A DNA stretch of 5,932 bases from an uncultured Clostridia bacterium (lineage in GTDB: Bacteria > Bacillota > Clostridia > Oscillospirales > Oscillospiraceae), in NCBI GenBank assembly GCA_946060825.1, contig CAMGPO010000082.1:1-5932 (forward strand). Direction: 5' to 3'. Below the pieces are notes generated by a model. It made no database searches. It saw only the letters and a list, made by a program, of their open reading frames with translations, and was not told the DNA's origin. Positions 1 to 5,220 of the stretch are shown one piece after another; position 1 is the stretch's first letter, and the number at the start of each line of letters is the position of its first letter. Both the position numbers and the translations under genes were made by a program.

Positions 1-543
1 GTGGCCCATCAGAGCGACCACTCTCCCTGCTACCTGTGCGCCCGGCTGCGCCGGGGCCATCTCTACAGTAAGGCCCAGGAGCTGGGCTGCAACAAGATCG
101 CGCTGGGCCACCACTTCAACGACGTGGTGGAAACCACAGTCATGGGGATGTTCTTCGGCTCCCAGCTTCAGGCCATGCTCCCCAAGCTGCACAGCACAAA
201 TTTCCCTGGCATGGAACTGATTCGCCCGCTCTACTGCGTCCACGAGGAGGACATCCTCGCCTGGAAGCGCTACAATCAGCTGGAATTCATCCAATGCGCC
301 TGCCGTTTCACCGAAAACTGCACAATTTGTGATAATGGAGGCGGCGGCTCCAAGCGGCAGGAGGTCAACGTGCTGCTCCGCCGGCTGAAGCGGGACAACC
401 CCAACATCGAAAAGAGCATTTTCAACAGCATCCATGCAGTCAGTCTGGACACCTTCCCCGGTTACAAGCAGAGCGGCGTCTGGCACTCCTTCCTGGATGA
501 CTATGACAGCGCTGCAACGCAGGAAGGAAGCACTGAACCATGA
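1..543 (+). CDS. TtcA-like tRNA 2-thiocytidine biosynthesis protein (PP-loop sulfurtransferase), 5'-truncated
   Basis: This is the C-terminal 180 residues of a TtcA-family enzyme. The family is cytoplasmic, adenylates a tRNA base and replaces its oxygen with sulfur, using an iron-sulfur cluster. Seen here: the CxxC pair C10/C13 followed by ARLRRG, the family block IALGHHFNDVVETTVMGMFF (residues 33-52), the IRPL stretch near 74-77, and a third cysteine site at C99/C101, matching the three cluster ligands of E. coli TtcA. The SGGKDS-type ATP-binding loop is absent because it lies before base 1, so the GTG at base 1 is probably an internal valine codon. Two further cysteines (C107, C110) and a run of four glycines before SKRQEV are not in the E. 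coli protein. The stop codon overlaps the next start (ATGA). TtcA is the best fit; a related TtuA/TilS-like PP-loop enzyme with another tRNA target is possible. Confidence 0.85.
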   Translation: MAHQSDHSPCYLCARLRRGHLYSKAQELGCNKIALGHHFNDVVETTVMGMFFGSQLQAMLPKLHSTNFPGMELIRPLYCVHEEDILAWKRYNQLEFIQCACRFTENCTICDNGGGGSKRQEVNVLLRRLKRDNPNIEKSIFNSIHAVSLDTFPGYKQSGVWHSFLDDYDSAATQEGSTEP

Positions 544-1718
544 GAGACATTCAGACGCAGCTTGCACAGGAAACACCCTATCTCATCGCCCTGCGCCGGG
601 AATTCCACCGGCATCCGGAGCTGAGCCTCCGTGAATACCGGACGGCGCAGCGCATCGAGGAGGAGCTGGACCGCTTCGGCATCCCCCATACCCGGATCGG
701 CGAGACCGGCGTGCTGGGCGTGCTCCGCGGCGCCGGATCCGGAAACGGTGTCGTCGCCCTGCGGGCCGACATCGACGCCCTGCCCATCCAGGAGGCCCGC
801 AGTCCGGAATACGCCTCGGAAACACCCGGCGTGATGCACGCCTGCGGTCACGACGCCCACGCCGCCTGCCTGCTGGGTGCTGCGAAGATGCTGGCGGAAC
901 ACCGGGCGGACTTCGGCGGCGAGATCCGGCTGATCTTCCAGCCGGCCGAGGAGGTCGGCCAGGGTGCAAAGCCCTTTGTGGAGGCCGGGGCCCTGGAGGG
1001 CGCCTGCCGGGTCTTTGGCCTCCATGTGGCCTCCGACTTGCCCGCCGGCTCCGTGGGACTGAAGCCGGGGCTGAATAATGCCGCCGTCGACCACTTCCGG
1101 ATTGCCGTCCACGGGAAATCTGCCCACGTGTCCACACCCCAGCTCGGGGTGGATGCCCTGTACATCGCCAGCCAGATTGTGGTGGCCCTGCAGGGTCTGG
1201 TCACGCGGCGCACCGCCGCCGTGGAGCCGGTCATCCTCGGCGTCGGTACCCTGCGGGCCGGAACGACCTACAACGCCCTGGCCGAATTCGCTGTACTGGA
1301 GGGAACCACGCGGACGATCTCCCAGGAGACCCGGGAACGGGTTCGCGCCATGGTAGACCAAACCGCTGAGAACATCGCGGCAATCTCCGGCGGAACGGCC
1401 GAGGTCGTCTGGACGGATTTCGCCGCGCCCCTCATCAACGATCCGGCCGTGTGCCGGGAGGCGGCGGCGGTGGCGGAGCGGCTCTTTGGCCCCGGTCGTG
1501 TCATCACCGACCGGCCTCTGTCCCTGAGCGGCGACAACTTCGCCGAGTTCCAGCTCCACGTCCCGGGGACCTACGCCTATCTGGGCACCGGCAATCCGGC
1601 CCTACCTGCCACCATGAGTGCAGGCCACAGTGTCACCTTCGACGTCGACGAGGCCACGCTGCCCCTGGGCGCCGGACTCTACGCCGAATATGCCCTCTCC
1701 GCCCTCAGCATGGTCTGA
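540..1718 (+). CDS. M20 family metallo-amidohydrolase (N-acyl-amino acid / hippurate hydrolase type)
   Basis: This complete 392-residue protein has the usual length for M20D amidohydrolases. These cytoplasmic di-metal enzymes hydrolyse N-acyl amino acids, hippurate, IAA-conjugates or N-acetyl-diaminopimelate. Motifs in order: ALRADIDALPI (73-83), HACGHDAH (100-107) with metal ligands C102 and H104, QPAEE (134-138) with catalytic E137 and ligand E138, GLHV (160-163) with ligand H162, a dimerisation domain at about 183-295 starting with HGKSAHVSTPQLGVDAL, and the last metal histidine at H363 in AGHSVTFDVDE. All expected catalytic residues are present, so it should be active. The start ATG at 540 overlaps the preceding TGA by 4 bases and has purine-rich AGGAAGGAAG at 521-530, which suggests translational coupling. 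The exact substrate cannot be read from the sequence, and nothing nearby (no lysine or peptide genes) narrows it. Confidence 0.93.
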   Translation: MRDIQTQLAQETPYLIALRREFHRHPELSLREYRTAQRIEEELDRFGIPHTRIGETGVLGVLRGAGSGNGVVALRADIDALPIQEARSPEYASETPGVMHACGHDAHAACLLGAAKMLAEHRADFGGEIRLIFQPAEEVGQGAKPFVEAGALEGACRVFGLHVASDLPAGSVGLKPGLNNAAVDHFRIAVHGKSAHVSTPQLGVDALYIASQIVVALQGLVTRRTAAVEPVILGVGTLRAGTTYNALAEFAVLEGTTRTISQETRERVRAMVDQTAENIAAISGGTAEVVWTDFAAPLINDPAVCREAAAVAERLFGPGRVITDRPLSLSGDNFAEFQLHVPGTYAYLGTGNPALPATMSAGHSVTFDVDEATLPLGAGLYAEYALSALSMV

Positions 1719-1741
1719 CTTCGGTTCCAGCCATTCTTTTT
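1711..1741 (+). terminator. Candidate rho-independent terminator after the M20 gene
   Basis: The transcript can fold TGG (1711-1713) with CCA (1731-1733), CTG (1715-1717) with CAG (1728-1730) and AC (1718-1719) with GT (1724-1725). The loop is a TTCG tetraloop (1720-1723), with bulges at 1714 and 1726-1727. The T-rich run TTCTTTTT (1734-1741) follows. The stem includes the M20 stop codon. The bulges make it weaker than a textbook terminator, but position, tetraloop and T-tract agree. Confidence 0.45.
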
Positions 1742-1816
1742 GTCCCTGCCCCGGTTTCCCCCTGCGAAACAGGAGGGCTGTATGCGAACCCTCCGGCGGG
1801 CGCCTTCTGCGGCCGG

Positions 1817-1845
1817 TTGACAGCGGCAGAGCAGCGTGGTAAAAT
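1817..1845 (+). promoter_or_regulatory. Sigma-A-type promoter for the xdhC-like unit
   Basis: A perfect -35 box TTGACA lies at 1817-1822 and a -10 box TAAAAT (one mismatch) at 1840-1845, separated by 17 bp. A perfect TATAAT at 1845-1850 overlaps this -10, but its spacing from the same -35 would be 22 bp, so TAAAAT is preferred. Transcription would start near 1852, giving a leader of about 80 nt, much more A+T-rich than the surrounding genes, before the ATG at 1932. Confidence 0.72.
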
Positions 1846-1917
1846 ATAATTTAAATTTTCTCAGTGTGAACCGGTTTTTTTCGATATTTTCCTGGAAAAA
1901 CCACTTTATTTGTTTGC

Positions 1918-1924
1918 AAGGGGG
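1918..1924 (+). promoter_or_regulatory. Ribosome binding site that sets the XdhC-like start
   Basis: AAGGGGG lies 7 nt before the ATG at 1932. It decides the start: an upstream in-frame GTG at 1836 would put the initiation codon inside the promoter, before the predicted transcript start. That longer frame would also add 32 residues of AT-rich leader translation with no family resemblance. Confidence 0.8.
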
Positions 1925-1931
1925 ATGCTTC

Positions 1932-2867
1932 ATGCAGGCACAATTTCAGGCGCTGTTCGAGCAGGTGCGGAACGGAAAATCCGCCTCCCTGACGCTGGAA
2001 GCCGGGGAAACGGCCTATATCCGCAATTTCCGGCCGGAGGAACGGCTTATTTTGCTGGGCGGCGGGCACATCGCCCAGCCGCTGTGCCGCTATGCCGCTG
2101 ATCTGGGCTTCGCCGTGACGGTCGTGGATGACCGCCCTTCCTTCGCGGACCGCACACGGTTCCCGGAGGCACAGGCTGTCCTCTGCGACGCCTTTCCCAG
2201 CGCCCTGCAGCACCTCGGGATCGGCGGTGGAGACTATGTGGCCGTCATCACCCGGGGACACCGCCATGACGCAGACTGTCTGCGCGCCATTCTGGCCGGA
2301 ACCATGCCCCGCTATCTGGGCATGATCGGATCCCGCCGCCGGGTGGCCGGTCTCTTCCAGCTTCTTCAAGAAGAGGGATTTCCCCGCGCTGCCCTCGATC
2401 AGATCCACGCGCCGATCGGCCTCGCCATCAACGCCCTGACTACAAAGGAGATCGCCGTCGCCATCGCGGCGGAGCTGATCCAGTGCCGGCGGCAGGATAC
2501 GCCTCGCCATGCCGGAGGCGCTGCCCTCGTCACCGAGGACGTCGATCTCCCTCTGCTGGAATTCCTGGCGAACGATCCGTCGCCGAAGGCCCTGCTGGTC
2601 GTCCTCGAGACTGCCGGTTCCACGCCGGTCAAGTCCGGCGCCATGATGGCCGTGGATCAAACGCTCCGGGGCTTCGGCACCATCGGCGGCGGATGCAGCG
2701 AGCACGCCGCCCTGATGGAGGCCCGCCGTCTGATCGGCAGCGGCACGCGGCGCTGTATCACCGTCGACATGAGCAACGATGTGGCGGCGGAGGAGGGCAT
2801 GGTCTGCGGCGGACAGATGAAGGTTCTGGTGGCAGACCTGACGGGAGGCGCATCCGATGGACTGTAA
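1932..2867 (+). CDS. XdhC/CoxI-family molybdenum hydroxylase maturation protein, reversed domain order
   Basis: The protein has 311 residues from the ATG with the strong SD. XdhC-family proteins bind molybdenum cofactor and help sulfurate and insert it into xanthine dehydrogenase-type hydroxylases in the cytoplasm. After a helical lead (1-37) comes the Rossmann XdhC_C domain: LILLGGGHIAQPL (39-51), TVVDDRP (63-69), VAVITRGHRHD (103-113), YLGMIGSRRR (128-137) and the IGLAINALTTKEIAVAIAAEL block (162-182). A linker leads to the XdhC_CoxI domain: VVLETAGSTPVKSGAMM (223-239), GTIGGGCSEH (249-258) and EGMVCGGQMKVLV (288-300). Canonical XdhC and PucA proteins carry these two domains in the opposite order. 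Both halves look intact. The last 11 bases overlap the next gene. No hydroxylase subunit is in the window, so the client is unknown. The family call is firm; the client and the gene symbol are not. Confidence 0.9.
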   Translation: MQAQFQALFEQVRNGKSASLTLEAGETAYIRNFRPEERLILLGGGHIAQPLCRYAADLGFAVTVVDDRPSFADRTRFPEAQAVLCDAFPSALQHLGIGGGDYVAVITRGHRHDADCLRAILAGTMPRYLGMIGSRRRVAGLFQLLQEEGFPRAALDQIHAPIGLAINALTTKEIAVAIAAELIQCRRQDTPRHAGGAALVTEDVDLPLLEFLANDPSPKALLVVLETAGSTPVKSGAMMAVDQTLRGFGTIGGGCSEHAALMEARRLIGSGTRRCITVDMSNDVAAEEGMVCGGQMKVLVADLTGGASDGL

Positions 2868-3225
2868 ACAGGACCACTGCGGCGCCTGCTGCGGTGGAAT
2901 CTGCGGCGGCGGCGGCGAGCTGGTGCTGACGCAGCCGGAGCTGGATCTGCTGCGCCGCCTTGCCCAGATCCCCTTTCTGCCGGTGGCCCGGCGGGCCGAC
3001 GGAGAGACGCCCGTCTATCTCGAGGGCGGCGCCGACGCCGCGGTGTTCAGCAGCGCCATTCTGGGACTGTACCAAAAGCAGCTCATCGAGCTGGATTATG
3101 ACATTCCGCTGATCAACTTTGACTACCGGGCTTACGCCCCGTATCCATGCCGGGGCAGCATGGCCCTGACGGCCCGGGGCCAGACGGCAGTGGAGATGCT
3201 GGAAATCCAGGGCGTCGACGCCTGA
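2857..3225 (+). CDS. Small Cys-rich N-terminus protein of unknown function, possible winged-helix body
   Basis: I do not recognise a named family for this 122-residue protein. The N-terminus is packed with cysteine and glycine: C3, C8, C11, C12 and C16, then four glycines (17-20), a pattern that could bind zinc or an iron-sulfur cluster. The rest looks like a compact helix-strand domain: helix LTQPELDLLRRLAQI (24-38), PFLPVARR (39-46), a second helical stretch AAVFSSAILGLYQKQLIELDYD (61-82) and a closing SMALTARGQTAVEMLEIQG (101-119). The 'L..GL...LTARG' layout resembles winged-helix folds, by eye only. A sixth cysteine, C98, could join the cluster. The start overlaps the XdhC-like gene by 11 bases, with GGGAGG at 2843-2848 spaced 8 nt, so the two are very likely co-translated. 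A metal or redox accessory role beside XdhC is inference. Confidence 0.85.
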   Translation: MDCKQDHCGACCGGICGGGGELVLTQPELDLLRRLAQIPFLPVARRADGETPVYLEGGADAAVFSSAILGLYQKQLIELDYDIPLINFDYRAYAPYPCRGSMALTARGQTAVEMLEIQGVDA

Positions 3226-3289
3226 CCGGCTTTCCCCAGGATACGAACTGTGTCGGAAATTTCCGCATTTTGCAGTAAGGAGCATCACC

Positions 3290-3889
3290 ATGAACAATCC
3301 TCTGCGTTATCAGTTGACTGAATATGACTGCGGCCCCACCTCCATGCTCAACGCCGTGAGCTATCTCTTCCGGCGGGAGGAGATTCCGCCGGAGATCGTG
3401 CGCTGTACCACGCTCTACTGCCTGGACTGCTACGGCGCGGACGGCGCCTGCGGCAAGTGCGGCACCTCCTGCATGGCCATGATGTACCTGAGCAACTGGA
3501 TCAACAGCTTCGGCCAGGCGGGACATCTGCCCATCTCCAGCCGGTATCTGTCCGGACGGGACGTCCACTTTGGGCCGGACAGTCCGCTGCGTGAAACGCT
3601 GCTGCAGGGTGGGGCGGCCGTCGTTCGTGTCGACCTCGAGGGCTGGCACTATGTCCTTCTGACCGATCTCCGGGACGAGCAGGTCTGCCTCTTCGACCCT
3701 TACTACCGGCCGGAGCCCTTTGCCGACCCGGTACTGCAGATGGTCGCCGATCATCCCACCGCCTACAACCGCATCATCCCTGTCAACTATATGGAACGGG
3801 AGACGCAGGAGGTCTATGCCTTCGGTCCCGTGGCCGGGCGGGAAGCGGTGCTTTTATTCCATGAGCAGGCCGCACATTCCGCTCCATGA
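3290..3889 (+). CDS. C39-like papain-fold cysteine peptidase, single domain, with extra cysteine cluster
   Basis: The protein has 199 residues. The N-terminus YQLTEYDCGPTSMLNAV (7-23) carries the C39 signature: oxyanion Q8 and nucleophile C14. WHYVLL gives catalytic H120, and LFDPYY gives D136, so the triad is complete. C39 peptidases usually cut double-glycine leaders of bacteriocins as part of ABC exporters; here there is no transmembrane or ABC domain and no signal peptide, so this is a free-standing cytoplasmic form. Between nucleophile and histidine lie six more cysteines, C39, C44, C47, C54, C57 and C61, including two CxxC pairs, suggesting metal binding. It is preceded by TAAGGAG (3276-3282, 7 nt spacing) and sits 64 bp after the Cys-rich gene with no clear promoter between, so it probably belongs to the same transcript. 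The substrate is unknown; a non-peptidase papain-fold enzyme is possible. Confidence 0.82.
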   Translation: MNNPLRYQLTEYDCGPTSMLNAVSYLFRREEIPPEIVRCTTLYCLDCYGADGACGKCGTSCMAMMYLSNWINSFGQAGHLPISSRYLSGRDVHFGPDSPLRETLLQGGAAVVRVDLEGWHYVLLTDLRDEQVCLFDPYYRPEPFADPVLQMVADHPTAYNRIIPVNYMERETQEVYAFGPVAGREAVLLFHEQAAHSAP

Positions 3890-3908
3890 CATACGATTGC
3901 TCCATTCC

Positions 3909-3943
3909 GGGAGGCCGTCTCTGCTGAGGCGGCCTCCCTTTTT
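3909..3943 (+). terminator. Strong rho-independent terminator after the C39 gene
   Basis: GGGAGGCCG (3909-3917) pairs perfectly with CGGCCTCCC (3930-3938). The stem continues inward through T-G, C-G, T-A and C-G pairs (3918-3921 with 3926-3929) to a TGCT loop (3922-3925), giving 13 pairs. Five T residues (3939-3943) follow immediately. It separates the xdhC-like unit from the fatty-acid cluster. Confidence 0.93.
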
Positions 3944-3957
3944 GCGCCCGCCGGGGC

Positions 3958-3985
3958 TTGACAACCGGGAAATCTGTGCTATAAT
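3958..3985 (+). promoter_or_regulatory. Consensus promoter of the fatty-acid synthesis operon
   Basis: Perfect TTGACA (3958-3963) and perfect TATAAT (3980-3985) are separated by 16 bp. The expected transcription start is near 3992, about 55 nt before acpP. Such a strong core promoter fits a highly expressed fatty-acid operon that would need a repressor to be tuned. Confidence 0.9.
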
Positions 3986-3990
3986 GTCCC

Positions 3991-4013
3991 AAAAGTTATC
4001 GACGATAACTTTT
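3991..4013. promoter_or_regulatory. Perfect inverted repeat over the acpP transcription start, candidate operator
   Basis: The left arm AAAAGTTATCG (3991-4001) and its exact reverse complement (4003-4013) flank a single A at 4002. The repeat begins 6 bases after the -10 box, so a bound dimeric repressor would block initiation. The odd-length symmetric layout suits MarR- or TetR-type regulators. It does not match, as I recall them, the FapR (TTAGTACCTA-like) or FabT (TTTGAT-TATCAAA-like) sites. It could also fold as an RNA hairpin in the leader, but the stem is A/U-rich. The binding factor is unknown. Confidence 0.7.
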
Positions 4014-4046
4014 TAAGAATTTGTAAACTGCTATGGAGGTACGGAT

Positions 4047-4271
4047 ATGGTATTCGAAGCTGTTGCAAAGGTCATCGCGGAGCGCACGGACTGCGCCGCC
4101 GAAGACGTAAAGAGAGAGAACACGTTCAAGGAGCTGTCCATCGATTCCCTGGATACCGTGGAGCTGCTGATGAACCTGGAGGATGCCCTGGGCATCGAGA
4201 TTGAGCTGAATCAAAAGGTGGAGACCGTCGGCGATCTCGTGACCTACATCGAAGAGAACTGCATGGGGTAA
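4047..4271 (+). CDS. acpP: Acyl carrier protein
   Basis: The 74-residue acidic protein has typical ACP length. It carries growing acyl chains on a 4'-phosphopantetheine arm during cytoplasmic type II fatty acid synthesis. The attachment site is S34 in the IDSLDTVELLM motif (32-42), with the helix II recognition face VELLMNLEDALGIEIE following. AEDVKRENTFKELSIDSLD matches the housekeeping ACP pattern rather than a polyketide or Dlt carrier protein. GGAGG at 4035-4039 is 7 nt before the ATG. It is the first gene of the operon, directly after the consensus promoter and inverted repeat, and 4 bases before fabK, the same gene order as in streptococcal fab clusters. Confidence is high because both motif and context agree. 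Confidence 0.96.
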   Translation: MVFEAVAKVIAERTDCAAEDVKRENTFKELSIDSLDTVELLMNLEDALGIEIELNQKVETVGDLVTYIEENCMG

Positions 4272-4275
4272 GGCC

Positions 4276-5220
4276 ATGATGCAATCCGTTTTGTGTGAGA
4301 TGCTGGGCATCCGCTATCCGGTGTTCCAGGGCGGCATGGCCTGGGTAGCCGACGGCAAGCTGGCCGCCGCCGTCTCCGAGGGCGGCGGACTCGGTATCAT
4401 TGGGGCAGGCAACGCCCCGGCCAGCTATGTGCGGGAGCAGATTCGCGTGGTGCGCAGCCAGACGGACAAGCCCTTCGGCGTCAACATCATGCTGCTGAGT
4501 CCCTTTGCCGACGAGGTTGCCCAGACAGTCGCCGAGGAGAAGGTCGCCGTCGTGACAACCGGGGCGGGCAACCCGTCCAGGTATATGGATCTCTGGAAAT
4601 CCGCTGGGATCAAAGTCATCCCGGTGGTGCCCTCCGTGGCCATGGCGAAGCTGATGACCCGGTTGGGCGCTTCCGCTGTCATCGCCGAGGGCGGCGAGAG
4701 CGGCGGTCATGTGGGCGAGCTGACCACCATGGTACTGGTACCGCTGATCTGTGACGCCACCGACCTGCCCGTCATCGCCGCCGGCGGCATTGCCGACGGA
4801 CGGGGCGTGGCGGCGGCCATGATGCTGGGCGCCTGCGGCGTGCAGATGGGCACGCGGTTCCTGAGCGCCGCTGAGTGCGGCATCCACCCGGTCTACAAGG
4901 AGAAGATTCTCAAAGCCGGCGACCTCTGCACCATGGTCACGGGCAAACGGCTGGGCCATCCGGTGCGGAGCCTGCGCACGGCCTTTGCCCGGGACTATTC
5001 CAGGGCCGAATATGGCGGAATGCCAGACGATGAACTGGAGGCCCTGGGCGTCGGCGCACTGCGGAAGGCCGTCCAGGAGGGCGACCTGCAGAAGGGCTGC
5101 TTCCTCTCCGGACAGGTTGCCGCCATGGTGCATCAGGAACAGCCTGCGGCGGAGATCGTCCGCTCCGTCATAGAGGAAGCCGAGCCGCTGCTGCTGGGGG
5201 CGTCAAAATGGGTCAGATAG
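4276..5220 (+). CDS. fabK: Enoyl-[acyl-carrier-protein] reductase II, FMN-dependent
   Basis: The 314-residue protein is close to the about 320 usual for FabK. The enzyme reduces trans-2-enoyl-ACP with NAD(P)H through bound FMN, the last step of each elongation cycle, in the cytoplasm. Seen: the nitronate monooxygenase/FabK-type TIM-barrel opening YPVFQGGMAWVADGKLAAAV (14-33), GGGLGIIGAGN (36-46), FGVNIML (67-73), EGGESGGHVGELTTM (138-152) with the conserved histidine H145, the FMN phosphate-binding VIAAGGIADGRGVAAAMMLGA region, and GVQMGTRFL. Lying between acpP and fabD distinguishes it from nitronate monooxygenase. Two ATGs stand in tandem (4276 and 4279); the GGGG at 4265-4268 fits the first, but the second cannot be excluded. 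The stop codon lies 13 bases inside fabD. FabK is insensitive to triclosan-type FabI inhibitors as a family. Confidence 0.95.
   Translation: MMQSVLCEMLGIRYPVFQGGMAWVADGKLAAAVSEGGGLGIIGAGNAPASYVREQIRVVRSQTDKPFGVNIMLLSPFADEVAQTVAEEKVAVVTTGAGNPSRYMDLWKSAGIKVIPVVPSVAMAKLMTRLGASAVIAEGGESGGHVGELTTMVLVPLICDATDLPVIAAGGIADGRGVAAAMMLGACGVQMGTRFLSAAECGIHPVYKEKILKAGDLCTMVTGKRLGHPVRSLRTAFARDYSRAEYGGMPDDELEALGVGALRKAVQEGDLQKGCFLSGQVAAMVHQEQPAAEIVRSVIEEAEPLLLGASKWVR

Noticed and set aside
501..1559. Minus-strand open frame of 352 codons opposite the M20 gene
   Set aside because: It is a high-G+C shadow frame: its translation is Gly/Arg/His-rich with no motif, while the + strand carries a full set of M20 metal ligands.
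1772..1794. GGAGGG/CCCTCC stem-loop in the M20-XdhC intergenic region
   Set aside because: A 6-bp stem with an 11-nt loop and no following T run; G+C-rich DNA gives such pairs often.
1817..1850. TTGACA paired with the perfect TATAAT at 1845-1850
   Set aside because: The spacing would be 22 bp, too long; the overlapping TAAAAT at 1840-1845 gives 17 bp.
1836..1931. Upstream GTG start that would lengthen the XdhC-like protein by 32 residues
   Set aside because: The GTG lies inside the promoter before the predicted transcript start; ATG 1932 has a strong SD at correct spacing.
1851..2705. Minus-strand open frame of 284 codons opposite the XdhC-like gene
   Set aside because: No recognisable domain or ribosome binding site; the + strand has both XdhC domains intact.
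3254..3265. Perfect 12-bp palindrome CGGAAATTTCCG between the Cys-rich and C39 genes
   Set aside because: It is short and has no promoter or T-tract at a fitting place; as RNA it leaves almost no stem beyond 4 pairs. Not enough to call an operator or terminator.
4126..5133. Minus-strand open frame of 335 codons opposite acpP and fabK
   Set aside because: Translation is low-complexity His/Gly/Ala-rich and spans two clear + strand genes.
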